A DNA stretch of 11,509 bases from Treponema sp. (GTDB taxonomy: Bacteria > Spirochaetota > Spirochaetia > Treponematales > Breznakiellaceae): assembly GCA_031254795.1 (NCBI GenBank), contig JAIRTS010000272.1, forward strand, positions 1 to 11,509, given 5' to 3'. The position numbers and the translations under genes were made by a program. The notes under the pieces are model-generated. The model searched no databases and had not been told where the DNA came from. It saw nothing but the letters and a program-made list of their open reading frames with translations. Below, piece after piece: positions 1 through 7,807 of this stretch (the first letter of the stretch is position 1; every line of letters starts with the position of its first letter).

Positions 1-290
1 AGCGTGGGGAAAAAATTCATCAGTTGACTCGCCAATGCGAAATTGCCCAGCGTGAAGCGCCGCGGTATGCTTATGACGGTCGGGTCGTACAGATCCTGCA
101 ACGCCATAAAGGAGACGCTCAATTTGTCCAGAAGCGGTTGTAGGATAAGAAAACAAAGCCCGAACAGCAACAGAGCGCGACATACTTTGAATAAAACATT
201 TCCTGTCTTTCTTTTAAGAAGGTTTCCTTTTAAAGCGCGATTCCGCTTCAAAAACCGCTCGAATTTTTTCCAATTACCTATGTCACTCAT
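1..290 (-). CDS. Carbohydrate ABC transporter permease, MalG-like (N-terminal part, cut by window edge)
   Basis: I read this gene directly from the minus strand. An ATG at 290-288 opens a frame with no stop to position 1, giving 96 residues. The start lies inside the end of the preceding permease gene (8-nt overlap, ATGAGTGA, where the TGA ends that gene). The product begins with about 33 mostly basic cytoplasmic residues, then a hydrophobic segment near residues 36-53, then a short periplasmic/extracellular stretch with IPRRFTLGNF near 75-84. That last stretch matches the usual 'P..FTL.NF' region after the first membrane helix of CUT1 MalG-type permeases. It would pair with the MalF-like protein encoded just upstream. 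The EAA loop that contacts the ATPase lies beyond the window, so the family call rests on the N-terminus and on gene order. The opposite-strand ORF over this region is a shadow. Confidence 0.78.
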   Translation of the reverse strand, partial: MSDIGNWKKFERFLKRNRALKGNLLKRKTGNVLFKVCRALLLFGLCFLILQPLLDKLSVSFMALQDLYDPTVISIPRRFTLGNFALASQLMNFFPT

Positions 291-1206
291 AGTAGTACAC
301 CTTCTTTGAAATAACAAACGTCACTATGCCGAGAATGATGATGACAGCCAGAAAATACACCCACGCCATTGCGGTCGCAAAGCCGTATTCCAGACGCTGC
401 ATAAGTGTTGTGCGTATTTTTGTCATCACCGTATTATCTGTTCTTATGAAATAATCCACCACGCTGTAAATGACATTGACCAGTATCAACGAGCTTACCA
501 TGGGCAATGTCACCTTCCAGAAGCTTTCCCATTTAGTCGCGCCTTCAATGTCCGCGGCTTCATACACGCTTGGCGAGATTGACTGTAGCGCCGACAGGAA
601 AATGATGATCTGTATGCCGGACGCCATCGCAATATCGTACACCTGATTGACAACTGCGAAAATATAGCCCATAAAATCAGCCACCGCGTTGTCTCCCGAC
701 CCTTCGGAAACGACAAGGATATCCTCAAGCACGCTGGTGATAGACGCCTTCATTGTGTTGCTCTCCCGTATCATTTCAGCCATGCCGTTTAGAAGCGTAT
801 TATTCGTCTCAAGTCCAACCATAACGCCCGATGACAGAATAACCGGCAAAAAGAAAACCGCGCGCACAAACCCCCTCGCCTTAAACTCCTGATTCAGAAT
901 CAACGCGATAAAAAGGCTGAAAATGAGTTCAGCCGGCACGATCAGCGCCATGCGCCCCAATTCTTCGATCAACATGCGGTTGAATTCCGCGTCAATAAAG
1001 AAGACCTTGTTCAGGTTTGCCAGTCCCGTAAAGGTCATGGAAAATCCTTGCTTCACCGTGTCGATTCTGACATCGCTGAATATCATCCTCAGCGATTCTA
1101 TAATAGGATACATCATAAACGCCAGAAATCCAATGAGAAACGGCGATATAAAAAGATAGCCCGCTATGGCGCTTTTGGTTTCAAGCGTCAGATTATCTCT
1201 CTTCAT
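283..1206 (-). CDS. Sugar ABC transporter permease, MalF-like (second pair of the locus)
   Basis: This is a 307-residue integral membrane protein of the CUT1 binding-protein-dependent permease family. A first helix spans about residues 14-36 (GYLFISPFLIGFLAF). The EAA loop that docks the ATPase is visible at about 216-235 (EAADIEGA...WKVTLP), followed by further helices near 238-255 and 280-302. Between about 131 and 180 there is a long polar stretch, including an acidic, Ser/Gly-rich part near 167-176, which is longer than the same loop in maltose-type permeases. Its ATG follows the TAG stop of the DUF5696 gene with no gap (TAGATG), so the two are probably translationally coupled; a GGGGGA ribosome site lies in the end of that gene. 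The next permease overlaps it by 8 nt. The sequence is quite different from the MalF-like protein at 6853-7785, so this is not a recent duplicate. An ATPase is absent and presumably shared. Confidence 0.9.
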   Translation of the reverse strand: MKRDNLTLETKSAIAGYLFISPFLIGFLAFMMYPIIESLRMIFSDVRIDTVKQGFSMTFTGLANLNKVFFIDAEFNRMLIEELGRMALIVPAELIFSLFIALILNQEFKARGFVRAVFFLPVILSSGVMVGLETNNTLLNGMAEMIRESNTMKASITSVLEDILVVSEGSGDNAVADFMGYIFAVVNQVYDIAMASGIQIIIFLSALQSISPSVYEAADIEGATKWESFWKVTLPMVSSLILVNVIYSVVDYFIRTDNTVMTKIRTTLMQRLEYGFATAMAWVYFLAVIIILGIVTFVISKKVYYYE

Positions 1207-3759
1207 CTATTCCCCCTGCTTTATTACCGCGTAATCATACGGAGCTACGTTTTTGCCCTCATAGTTGCAACTCGTTTTGCTTGCGTTCACCAGAACCTCG
1301 GTTCCATTCTCATATACGGTCAGCGTTATATTCGGCGCGAGTATTTTGTGGTTGTCAATCTTTTGATTGAACAAACCCTCAAAATCACGCGCAAACCGCT
1401 GATAGATGGCGTCCGCGTCTCCCACCCACTTGCCGTACTCATTGGCGTAAAATTGCCTGAATTTCGTTTCCTGAAGAATGGCGCTGTCCTCGGTCATAAA
1501 ACTGAAGTACAAACCAGATCCGCTCTCAATGGATTTCAACAAATTAAATCGGTAATCCTCGGCAAGGTTGATCGCCCGCCCGGCAAAGGGTACAAGCCCA
1601 TGCAGAACGATTTGGTAGAAAGGCACCGATGCGTCGATAATGCCGGACGCCTGATCCACAAGCGGCAGATCGGTGATGAAATCAGCGTACGGCGCGGCGT
1701 ACAAAAAGCCCGTATTCACGAGGACTCCCCTTCCCTTTTGTTTTAGTTCGGCGAGCGTCTCCTTTTGCATGTTCATGGACGCCTCGCGGCTTACAAAGCG
1801 TTTTTCATAGTAATCGCCGCCGAGCTTCGCGCCGATTGTTCTGAACGCGATGTTTACTACGCCCAATTTTCCGGTTTTCTCGTCAAAATCCTGAATGAGT
1901 TCTTTCATGTAAAGAGGCGTCGCCATATAACTGATCTTGCCCCAGTTTTTCCGCTCGCCGAACCAGACGAAGCTGTAGGGATAGGACTCTATCCGCTTGC
2001 GGGTAACGTGCCGCGCCGCGTCCGTATACAGGCTGAACGTGTCGAAAAGGCTGTTGTCGCGTATATGAAGAAAATCACTCTCGGCGTACAATTTGAAACC
2101 ACGGTCGCGCGCCGCGAAAACGAGGCTCTGGAACGCCTTCTCGCCACCCAACTCGGAAATTAGGCGTACGTTTGACGGCACGGAATGCTCGACACCGCCG
2201 TTAAACCAACCGATTAGTTTGACATGCGCGTTTTTCCAGCCGAAAGCGGCGAAATCTTCCATCATTTTTTCCGCTTCTTCGGACGAAGTGAGCTTTAATG
2301 GCAGGTCAAAGGGAATGCCGAATCGATGCTGAATCTTGTCCACAGCCCCGACGATCTCCACCGCGATAGGAACGCCGGCGTCGATCTTGCCATTTAGCCC
2401 CTTCTCTTTCGCAAGCAGGTAATTTCTGAATTCTTTCGCCATTCCAACATAGGTGTCTTCAGCGCAAACCATGTACCGCTGAACGATCCGCTCGCCAGCC
2501 GGAAGCCGCGCCTGGTACATGTATACGGCTTTGTCGGATTTTGCCGAAATATCCAGGCTCGCTCCATGCATGACGGCGTACTGCCCGTATACGTTGTTGT
2601 AGGAACTGCTTCTGCCGGAAACATCGGCCCTGACGCTTGCGTAAGAAGCGCCCTCTTCAATCACGCACAGAAGCGCGGCGCCATTTTTCTGAACGCCGAA
2701 GTCCGGAAACGGCCCCTTGTTGTCGTGAATGATCGCTTCGCGGAACATGCCCGCATCCCAGCCGTACACATAGTTGTTGTACGCAAGCTGACCTTCTTTG
2801 CCGTTGTTGAAATTGATAAGCGCGCCACTTCCATCCGGCACAAACAAATACCCCTCATCCTGAACGCCGCCCGCGCCGAAATATGGCAGAACGCTCAACT
2901 GAGTGATGGGGAATATTGGTCTAAACGCCAATTTGTCAAACGGGATGCTCACCACAAGAGCGTTGCCGTCCAATTCGTAACGAACGGTCACGTTAAACAC
3001 CGGCCTTTCAGGCTCAGGGGGCGCGTTGTACCGCGCGGCGTCTTCCTCGTAATCTTCTATTGTATAACCAACCGAGGCGAGCAAGTCGTCGATTTGCGCC
3101 TTCATGAAATCCTGAGTGGTGTCCCTCAGGACGTACATCTTTTCTTCCGCTAAATCCGGATAAGACGCGAGCAGCGCGTCTTTGTTGTCGTTGGCGCGCA
3201 GTCTGTTGATGTCGTAGAGGCGGTAGCTCCCTTCAACCTTGTCGCGATCCGGTTTTTCCATTCTTTCAAGGAATTCAGTGAAGCGCTGTTCCCGAACCGC
3301 TTTTGGAATGTAGAAAACACGCGGCACATTGCCAACCGTGTAGTTCACTTCAAGCCCGCCGTCAACCACGGCGTATTCAAACATGCCTTTTTCAACGCTG
3401 TATCTGGAATTCGGCAATGTCACGCCCACGCCCGCGTCATCCGAATAAACCAACGTAAACTGTGATTGCAATATCTGTTTCGTCAAACCGTCGGCGGCGG
3501 GATCGTCCGCCGCGTCTTCCGGAGTGGAACGCCACACTGTTCCGGTAGTTTTGTCCGTCAAGGTGAAGCCGGTGGTTTTTGGGAAAAAACGCAGCTCAAG
3601 CCGGCTGTTTTGGATCACGACTTCTCTTTCATCGCCGTCCCATTCGTACCACTGTATCCTTTTATCTTCCGTTCTCACCCTGTCGCAGGATGTCGAAATG
3701 AAAACTCCTCCCACTATGACAGGCAACAGCCGCAAAATTAACGTTAAATTCTTTCTCAT
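1207..3759 (-). CDS. DUF5696-type exported protein, possible glycosidase-like (beta/alpha) barrel
   Basis: The product has 850 residues. The N-terminus is an export signal: basic MRKN, a hydrophobic core near 6-21, then ISTSC with Cys25. That would be a loose lipobox, so a lipoprotein is likely but not certain. Residues about 45-300 look beta-rich, interrupted by a charged helical insert near 150-245. A stretch near 303-321 (GYLFVPDGSGALINF) resembles what I remember as a hallmark of DUF5696 proteins. Residues about 464-800 alternate strands and helices in the manner of a TIM barrel: HVKLIGWFNGG at 512-522, GFKLYAESDFLHI at 554-566, GVVNIAFRTIGAKLGGDYY at 633-651, and GVLVNTGFLYA at 678-688. 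Acids at 560, 562 and 649 sit at the ends of predicted strands and are candidate active-site residues; this is inference. A clear ribosome site (AGGAGAGGG) precedes the ATG, 9 nt after the Yip1-like gene. Placement between two sugar-permease pairs suggests glycan processing or binding at the cell surface. The biochemical activity is unknown to me. Confidence 0.85.
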   Translation of the reverse strand: MRKNLTLILRLLPVIVGGVFISTSCDRVRTEDKRIQWYEWDGDEREVVIQNSRLELRFFPKTTGFTLTDKTTGTVWRSTPEDAADDPAADGLTKQILQSQFTLVYSDDAGVGVTLPNSRYSVEKGMFEYAVVDGGLEVNYTVGNVPRVFYIPKAVREQRFTEFLERMEKPDRDKVEGSYRLYDINRLRANDNKDALLASYPDLAEEKMYVLRDTTQDFMKAQIDDLLASVGYTIEDYEEDAARYNAPPEPERPVFNVTVRYELDGNALVVSIPFDKLAFRPIFPITQLSVLPYFGAGGVQDEGYLFVPDGSGALINFNNGKEGQLAYNNYVYGWDAGMFREAIIHDNKGPFPDFGVQKNGAALLCVIEEGASYASVRADVSGRSSSYNNVYGQYAVMHGASLDISAKSDKAVYMYQARLPAGERIVQRYMVCAEDTYVGMAKEFRNYLLAKEKGLNGKIDAGVPIAVEIVGAVDKIQHRFGIPFDLPLKLTSSEEAEKMMEDFAAFGWKNAHVKLIGWFNGGVEHSVPSNVRLISELGGEKAFQSLVFAARDRGFKLYAESDFLHIRDNSLFDTFSLYTDAARHVTRKRIESYPYSFVWFGERKNWGKISYMATPLYMKELIQDFDEKTGKLGVVNIAFRTIGAKLGGDYYEKRFVSREASMNMQKETLAELKQKGRGVLVNTGFLYAAPYADFITDLPLVDQASGIIDASVPFYQIVLHGLVPFAGRAINLAEDYRFNLLKSIESGSGLYFSFMTEDSAILQETKFRQFYANEYGKWVGDADAIYQRFARDFEGLFNQKIDNHKILAPNITLTVYENGTEVLVNASKTSCNYEGKNVAPYDYAVIKQGE

Positions 3760-3768
3760 GTCCCTCTC

Positions 3769-4437
3769 CTATGTCAACCTGAAAACGATTTCTTTGTACA
3801 GCGATATGAAATAGGCTATCGCATCGCTGATAAGACTAAAAAACATAAGAAAGATAAACACCATAACGCCCATCGCTATTATAGAAAGCAAGCTGGAAAG
3901 AATCGCTTTTGTGGCGCTGTAACTATGAACCATCATCATCGCCGCCAACACCAGCAGAACCGACCACACAAGCGCAAAGCTGGTTAAGACGTAATAAACG
4001 GCGCCTTCCTGTTCCGTAATAAAATGGCTTAACACTGTCATAGCCGCATTGATAATAATGTAGGGGGTGAACGCGTACGCCGTCGCCATATAGATTTCAA
4101 GGATGCGGCCCTTGCCGTCCATCAAGGTCGTAAGGCTCCAGTTTGCGACCGTCCACAAAAAAAGCGGCAGAAGGATGCGGAGCGCGACAGTGATGACGTT
4201 AAAGTATTCCATATTTATAGAAACAAACTGGAAATTGGTTAAAGTGAGACGCAACACTTCAACCAACACCAGCACCGCGACAATGACGTTCGCCGCCGCA
4301 AGAGAACCCCGTTTTTCATGCGTCAAATCCCAAAAGCCGTCAAATGGATGTGTTATAACATACAACGCATATTTGAGCGTTGATCCCAAAAGCGCCCATT
4401 TTGACTTGTCCTTTATCGGTTGATTCGCTCCGTTCAT
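3769..4437 (-). CDS. Yip1-family polytopic membrane protein
   Basis: The product is a 222-residue, highly hydrophobic protein. A short cytoplasmic N-terminus contains the Yip1-type entry motif HPFDGFWDLTHEKRGS at 30-45. About five membrane helices follow, near 47-67, 80-103, 117-137, 148-170 and 178-203. The loop MDGKGRILEIYMATAYAFTP at 106-125 matches the family pattern of a glycine-rich turn before a Tyr/Pro-containing helix. Its ATG overlaps the stop of the NHL/TPR gene by 4 nt (ATGA), and a strong AAGGAGG lies 5' of it within that gene, so the two proteins are probably made in fixed ratio. Bacterial Yip1-like proteins have no settled function; eukaryotic relatives act in membrane traffic. 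Here the pairing with a membrane-anchored propeller suggests a membrane complex associated with the transporter, but this is inference. Confidence 0.82.
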   Translation of the reverse strand: MNGANQPIKDKSKWALLGSTLKYALYVITHPFDGFWDLTHEKRGSLAAANVIVAVLVLVEVLRLTLTNFQFVSINMEYFNVITVALRILLPLFLWTVANWSLTTLMDGKGRILEIYMATAYAFTPYIIINAAMTVLSHFITEQEGAVYYVLTSFALVWSVLLVLAAMMMVHSYSATKAILSSLLSIIAMGVMVFIFLMFFSLISDAIAYFISLYKEIVFRLT

Positions 4438-5942
4438 TCTTCCATGACCTCCTTGCGGAATTTCAGCGCGCCTTTAACCAACTTGGGAACAATAATGACA
4501 ATGGCAAGGACAAGCAGGATTTTCCATAAATTTTCTTCCATCCATTGCTTGCGGTAGAACTGAAACGCCTTGCCATAGCCTTTGTCATCCCGCTTCAGCT
4601 TGTAGTATTCCATCGCCTTCAGGTAGTCGCCCTGCCGGAGCGCGGCGCGTCCAATGCCAATGTAGGCGAGGTCATAGTTGCCGTTCATTTTCAGCGCCTG
4701 TTCCCATTTGCCTGCGGACGATTCATATCGTCCCGCCTTATATTCATCCAGCGCCTCATTGATGAGCGCGCCATACAAGGTCAAGTCGAAGCGGGTGAGC
4801 GCCGCCGCCCGCGCGTCAAGCGCGAAAAGCGAGTAGCCCATTGTATCAAGGGCGACCGGAAATAGAAAATAGCCTTTGTAATTGCCGAGTCCGCCGAACG
4901 CATACAGCAAGTTCCCCTGAAAATCGTACATAAAAATGCGTCCGCGGGTGCGGTCGAAACAGGCGTAACTGTCGTTGTCCAACGCCGCCACGTCAATAAA
5001 CTTGGAAGATCCGCTGACACCGCCCGCGCTGCCGAATGAAAGATCGCCCACCGGGTCTTCGTACCCGTTCCGTATCAGAATGTCCTGTCCCATCGCGTTA
5101 AGCCGGCGGACTGAGTCTATGTACCAACTGCTGCTGTTCGTCACGTAGATGAAACCTTCGTTGTCAAGACAGAGATTGTTGTATTCCGTAGGAATGAACA
5201 GATCCATCCGCGCTCGTTGCGCCTGAGTGGAAATCAACTTCCATAAATAATCAACGGGATTGACCCACACCTTATTCGCCCCCATGAACCCCACAAAAAC
5301 GCCGTTTTTGTCAAATTCCATAAGTCCCTTGTTGACGTTCCTCGCCTGAAGGAATATGCGCCCCGCATGATCGACGACTATTTTCATTGGCAAAAATTCC
5401 ATATTCGCGTCAAAACTTTCGTCAGCCGGTTTTGTTATTGAAGCGATGTAGTTCGCGTCCTTGTCAAGTCGGACGACTCTGTGGTTGTTCATATCGCAGA
5501 TAAAAAGCTCGCCTTCTTTGGTTTCAAACAGATCGGACGGGTAATTGAACGTGATCTCCTCTTCGTCAATCCAGAAAGAAGTGATGATCCGCGTAAGAGC
5601 ATAGGAGCCGTCCGGTTTCGTCTCAAGCTGCGCTATCCGATTGTTGCCGGAATCGCAGATATAGATGCGGTTGTCTCTAATAAACAAGCCTTGAGGGTCG
5701 CGGAAATTCCCGACGCCAAAATTGTCTCCGATAAGATAGGCGCTTACATAGTACGGATCAGGCGAAACGACCTGTTCGTTCCAATAATCGTAGTTGTACG
5801 AATAGTTCGTCGCCACATCCGCAAAGAGAAAAGACGCCGACGGCAGGAAAAACAGGATAAAACCAGCTGCGAACACGACTCGTGATAAAGAGAGCGGCGT
5901 TTTTGACGCATCCGCCAATGTTGAACATAATGGAAACTTCAT
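4434..5942 (-). CDS. Exported NHL-type beta-propeller with TPR-like helices and C-terminal membrane anchor
   Basis: The product has 502 residues. A hydrophobic export segment lies near 20-41 after an unusually long 19-residue N-region. Residues about 76-385 contain repeated NHL-like blades: DPQGLFIRDNRIYICDSGNN at 82-101, YPSDLFETKEGELFICDMNN at 134-153, NNLCLDNEGFIYVTNSS at 255-271, and weaker blades near 185-210, 315-345 and 355-386. Residues about 392-455 form TPR-like helix pairs (ALDEYKAGRYESSAGKWEQA; LAYIGIGRAALRQGDYLKAM). A single membrane helix at about 473-490 is followed by a short basic tail, placing the propeller outside and the tail in the cytoplasm. The ATG follows the MalG-like gene by 12 nt with an AAGGGAG ribosome site. 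NHL propellers commonly bind proteins or glycans, so a sensor or scaffold for glycan capture is plausible. I see no catalytic motif. Confidence 0.85.
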   Translation of the reverse strand: MKFPLCSTLADASKTPLSLSRVVFAAGFILFFLPSASFLFADVATNYSYNYDYWNEQVVSPDPYYVSAYLIGDNFGVGNFRDPQGLFIRDNRIYICDSGNNRIAQLETKPDGSYALTRIITSFWIDEEEITFNYPSDLFETKEGELFICDMNNHRVVRLDKDANYIASITKPADESFDANMEFLPMKIVVDHAGRIFLQARNVNKGLMEFDKNGVFVGFMGANKVWVNPVDYLWKLISTQAQRARMDLFIPTEYNNLCLDNEGFIYVTNSSSWYIDSVRRLNAMGQDILIRNGYEDPVGDLSFGSAGGVSGSSKFIDVAALDNDSYACFDRTRGRIFMYDFQGNLLYAFGGLGNYKGYFLFPVALDTMGYSLFALDARAAALTRFDLTLYGALINEALDEYKAGRYESSAGKWEQALKMNGNYDLAYIGIGRAALRQGDYLKAMEYYKLKRDDKGYGKAFQFYRKQWMEENLWKILLVLAIVIIVPKLVKGALKFRKEVMEE

Positions 5943-5954
5943 GTCGATTCTCCC

Positions 5955-6839
5955 TTATTCCTTAATGCCGGAATTCGCCATTGTTTGAATAACGTTGCTC
6001 TGACACAAGACGAACATGACCAGAGGAACAATCATAACAAACAAGGTGACTGCGGCGCCGACGCCAGCTCTCGCCACGCCTGCGGTGATAATCTGACCCA
6101 GCGCGTACGGCAGGGTCTTCAACTGTTCCGAATAAATAAAATTCGAGGCGCGGGCGTTCCAAAGATTCTGAACGGAAAAGATCATAACCGTCAGCCACGC
6201 CGGTTTAATCATCGGCATGATGATTTGCGCGAATATCCGCGCCTCGCTCGCGCCGTCGACTTTCGCCGCCTCAATGAGCGTGTTCGGTATGGTGTCAATA
6301 AACTGCTTCAGCAAGAAGAAGCCCATAGGCATGGCAAAAGCGGGAATGATGACCGCGAGATAGGTGTCCACCCAACCAAGCCTCGTCATAATAAGATAGT
6401 TTGGAATCGCCGTCACATAACCGGAAAACATAAGCGTGGTGATGACGATGGAGAAAAAAAACTTGCCGCCCGGAAATACGTACTTCGAGACCACAAACGC
6501 GCCCATTGAAGCGAAAATGACAAGTCCAAACGTCCCTCCGAAGGTGATAAACACGGTGTTGAATATGTACCGGGAAAACGTCACCCACGATTTGCTCATG
6601 ATGATGAACAGATCCTGGAAGTTGTTCATGGTGGGCTGTTGAACAAACAGTTTGGGCGGAAACAGGAATATTTCATTCAGCGGTTTAAAAGCGTTGTTGA
6701 TCGCGTACAGGAGCGGATATACAAAAAACAACCCGAAAATCGTGAGGATGACGCCGATAAAGACATCGCCTCCCAGTGACCGGTTAGGTCTTCTGTGATT
6801 CAGGGTTTTCATTAATTTTTTTTTAGGCGTCTTTTTCAC
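5955..6839 (-). CDS. Carbohydrate ABC transporter permease, MalG-like (first pair)
   Basis: This is a 294-residue CUT1 permease. The start codon is GTG (6839-6837), preceded at good spacing by GGGGAGG; the reading continues with a very basic cytoplasmic tail (MKKTPKKKLMKTLNHRR). The first helix lies near 25-48 and is followed by the typical NNAFKPLNEIFLFPP, a MalG-family signature. Further helices lie near 95-120, 128-150 and 160-178. The ATPase-docking EAA loop is at about 190-210 (EAAKVDGAS...IIMPMIKP), close to the family consensus. It ends in the usual MalG-type C-terminus (QTMANSGIKE; compare 'G...G.VKG' in relatives). It lies 13 nt after the MalF-like gene and 12 nt before the NHL propeller gene. 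With its partner it should form the membrane channel for the solute delivered by the protein encoded at 7808-10693. Confidence 0.95.
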   Translation of the reverse strand: MKKTPKKKLMKTLNHRRPNRSLGGDVFIGVILTIFGLFFVYPLLYAINNAFKPLNEIFLFPPKLFVQQPTMNNFQDLFIIMSKSWVTFSRYIFNTVFITFGGTFGLVIFASMGAFVVSKYVFPGGKFFFSIVITTLMFSGYVTAIPNYLIMTRLGWVDTYLAVIIPAFAMPMGFFLLKQFIDTIPNTLIEAAKVDGASEARIFAQIIMPMIKPAWLTVMIFSVQNLWNARASNFIYSEQLKTLPYALGQIITAGVARAGVGAAVTLFVMIVPLVMFVLCQSNVIQTMANSGIKE

Positions 6840-6852
6840 GGTATCCTCCCCT

Positions 6853-7785
6853 TCATGTTCCGACTCGGCTCAACATCTTCTGAACCCCTTTATTGCACAA
6901 AATCATGGCGAGAAACAGCAACGTTGCGATGGCGGAAGCGTACCCCATTTCAAATCGGATTGAACCGTAGTCCACAAGGTGGTTCACCACCGTATGCACC
7001 GCGTAGTCCGTGCTTGGGAATCCGCACAACGCGGTCGTTACATCTGCGATGCCGAAGGACTGGGTGATGGCCATAACCGCGCCGAACAGCAACATGCCTT
7101 TCATGTTCGGCAATGTGATGTACCACAGTTCCTGCCAGCGATTCGTTATGCCGTCCATAATGCCCGCCTCGTACTGGCTTTCGTCTATGGTGGAAAGCCC
7201 CGCGATAAACGCCAGGAAGCCCGTGCCTAAGCTCATCCACAGTACCACGACGATCATAACCGGCATCATGTAGTTTGGATCCGTCAGCCACAACACCGGC
7301 TGATCGATTACGCCTATCTGCATCAACAGCCCGTTTATGTAGCCGTAAGCGTCGCCGGAAAAAATGATCGCCCAAATTATGTACACAGACCCCGAAATGG
7401 AGGGCGCGTAGAAGATCAGCGTTACAAACGCGCGAATGTAGCGCGGCAGTTCGTAGATGAACCATGCGAACAGGAAGGACGCGAGGTAACCGACTGGACC
7501 GGTGATTGCGGCGAGGACAAAGGTGTTCTTTACCGCCGTCAGAAATACATCGTCGCTTAAAAGCAGGTTGATGTAGTTGCGCAGTCCAATAAATTTGGGC
7601 GCTTCAAGGATGTTGTAATACGTAAAACTGTAAAAAATAGAAACAATCAGCGGCGCCACAACGAAGAGCGCAAACACAACCGCGTAAGGTAGCAAAAAAA
7701 GATAGCACGTCCTGGCTCTCTTGATTTGTTTCAGAAACTCGTTGAACCGTTTTCGCCTCTTCGCCACATAAGATTTAAAACTCAT
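6853..7785 (-). CDS. Sugar ABC transporter permease, MalF-like (first pair)
   Basis: The product is a 310-residue CUT1 permease. The N-terminus is basic (KRRKRFNEFLKQIKRAR), then a first helix near 27-53 with the common LLPYAVVFALFVVAPL pattern, followed by FIGLRNYINLL near 65-75, typical of MalF/UgpA-type permeases. Helices follow near 85-111, 120-142, 172-198, 228-245 and 282-299. The ATPase-docking loop is at about 205-226 (YEAGIMDGI...WYITLP); the canonical second Ala is Gly, a common variant. A ribosome site AAGGAGAGG precedes the ATG, 22 nt after the solute-binding protein gene. The pair encoded here and at 5955-6839 is the closest partner of that binding protein by position. Confidence 0.95.
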   Translation of the reverse strand: MSFKSYVAKRRKRFNEFLKQIKRARTCYLFLLPYAVVFALFVVAPLIVSIFYSFTYYNILEAPKFIGLRNYINLLLSDDVFLTAVKNTFVLAAITGPVGYLASFLFAWFIYELPRYIRAFVTLIFYAPSISGSVYIIWAIIFSGDAYGYINGLLMQIGVIDQPVLWLTDPNYMMPVMIVVVLWMSLGTGFLAFIAGLSTIDESQYEAGIMDGITNRWQELWYITLPNMKGMLLFGAVMAITQSFGIADVTTALCGFPSTDYAVHTVVNHLVDYGSIRFEMGYASAIATLLFLAMILCNKGVQKMLSRVGT

Positions 7786-7807
7786 TTGTCACCTCTCCTT
7801 GACGGCT

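Noticed and set aside
43..309. 88-codon open frame on the plus strand at the left end
   Set aside because: The minus strand here encodes the start of a MalG-like permease with a proper overlap to the gene before it, which explains the sequence better.
1048..1746. 232-codon open frame on the plus strand
   Set aside because: It spans the junction of the DUF5696 and second MalF-like genes antisense; both of those have strong family features and this one has none.
5481..5885. 134-codon open frame on the plus strand
   Set aside because: Antisense to the NHL propeller gene; basic, low-complexity product with no recognisable feature.
5955..7785. Permease pair considered as a recent duplicate of the pair at 1-1206
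   Set aside because: The proteins share the EAA loop and general layout only; N-termini, loop lengths and C-termini differ strongly.
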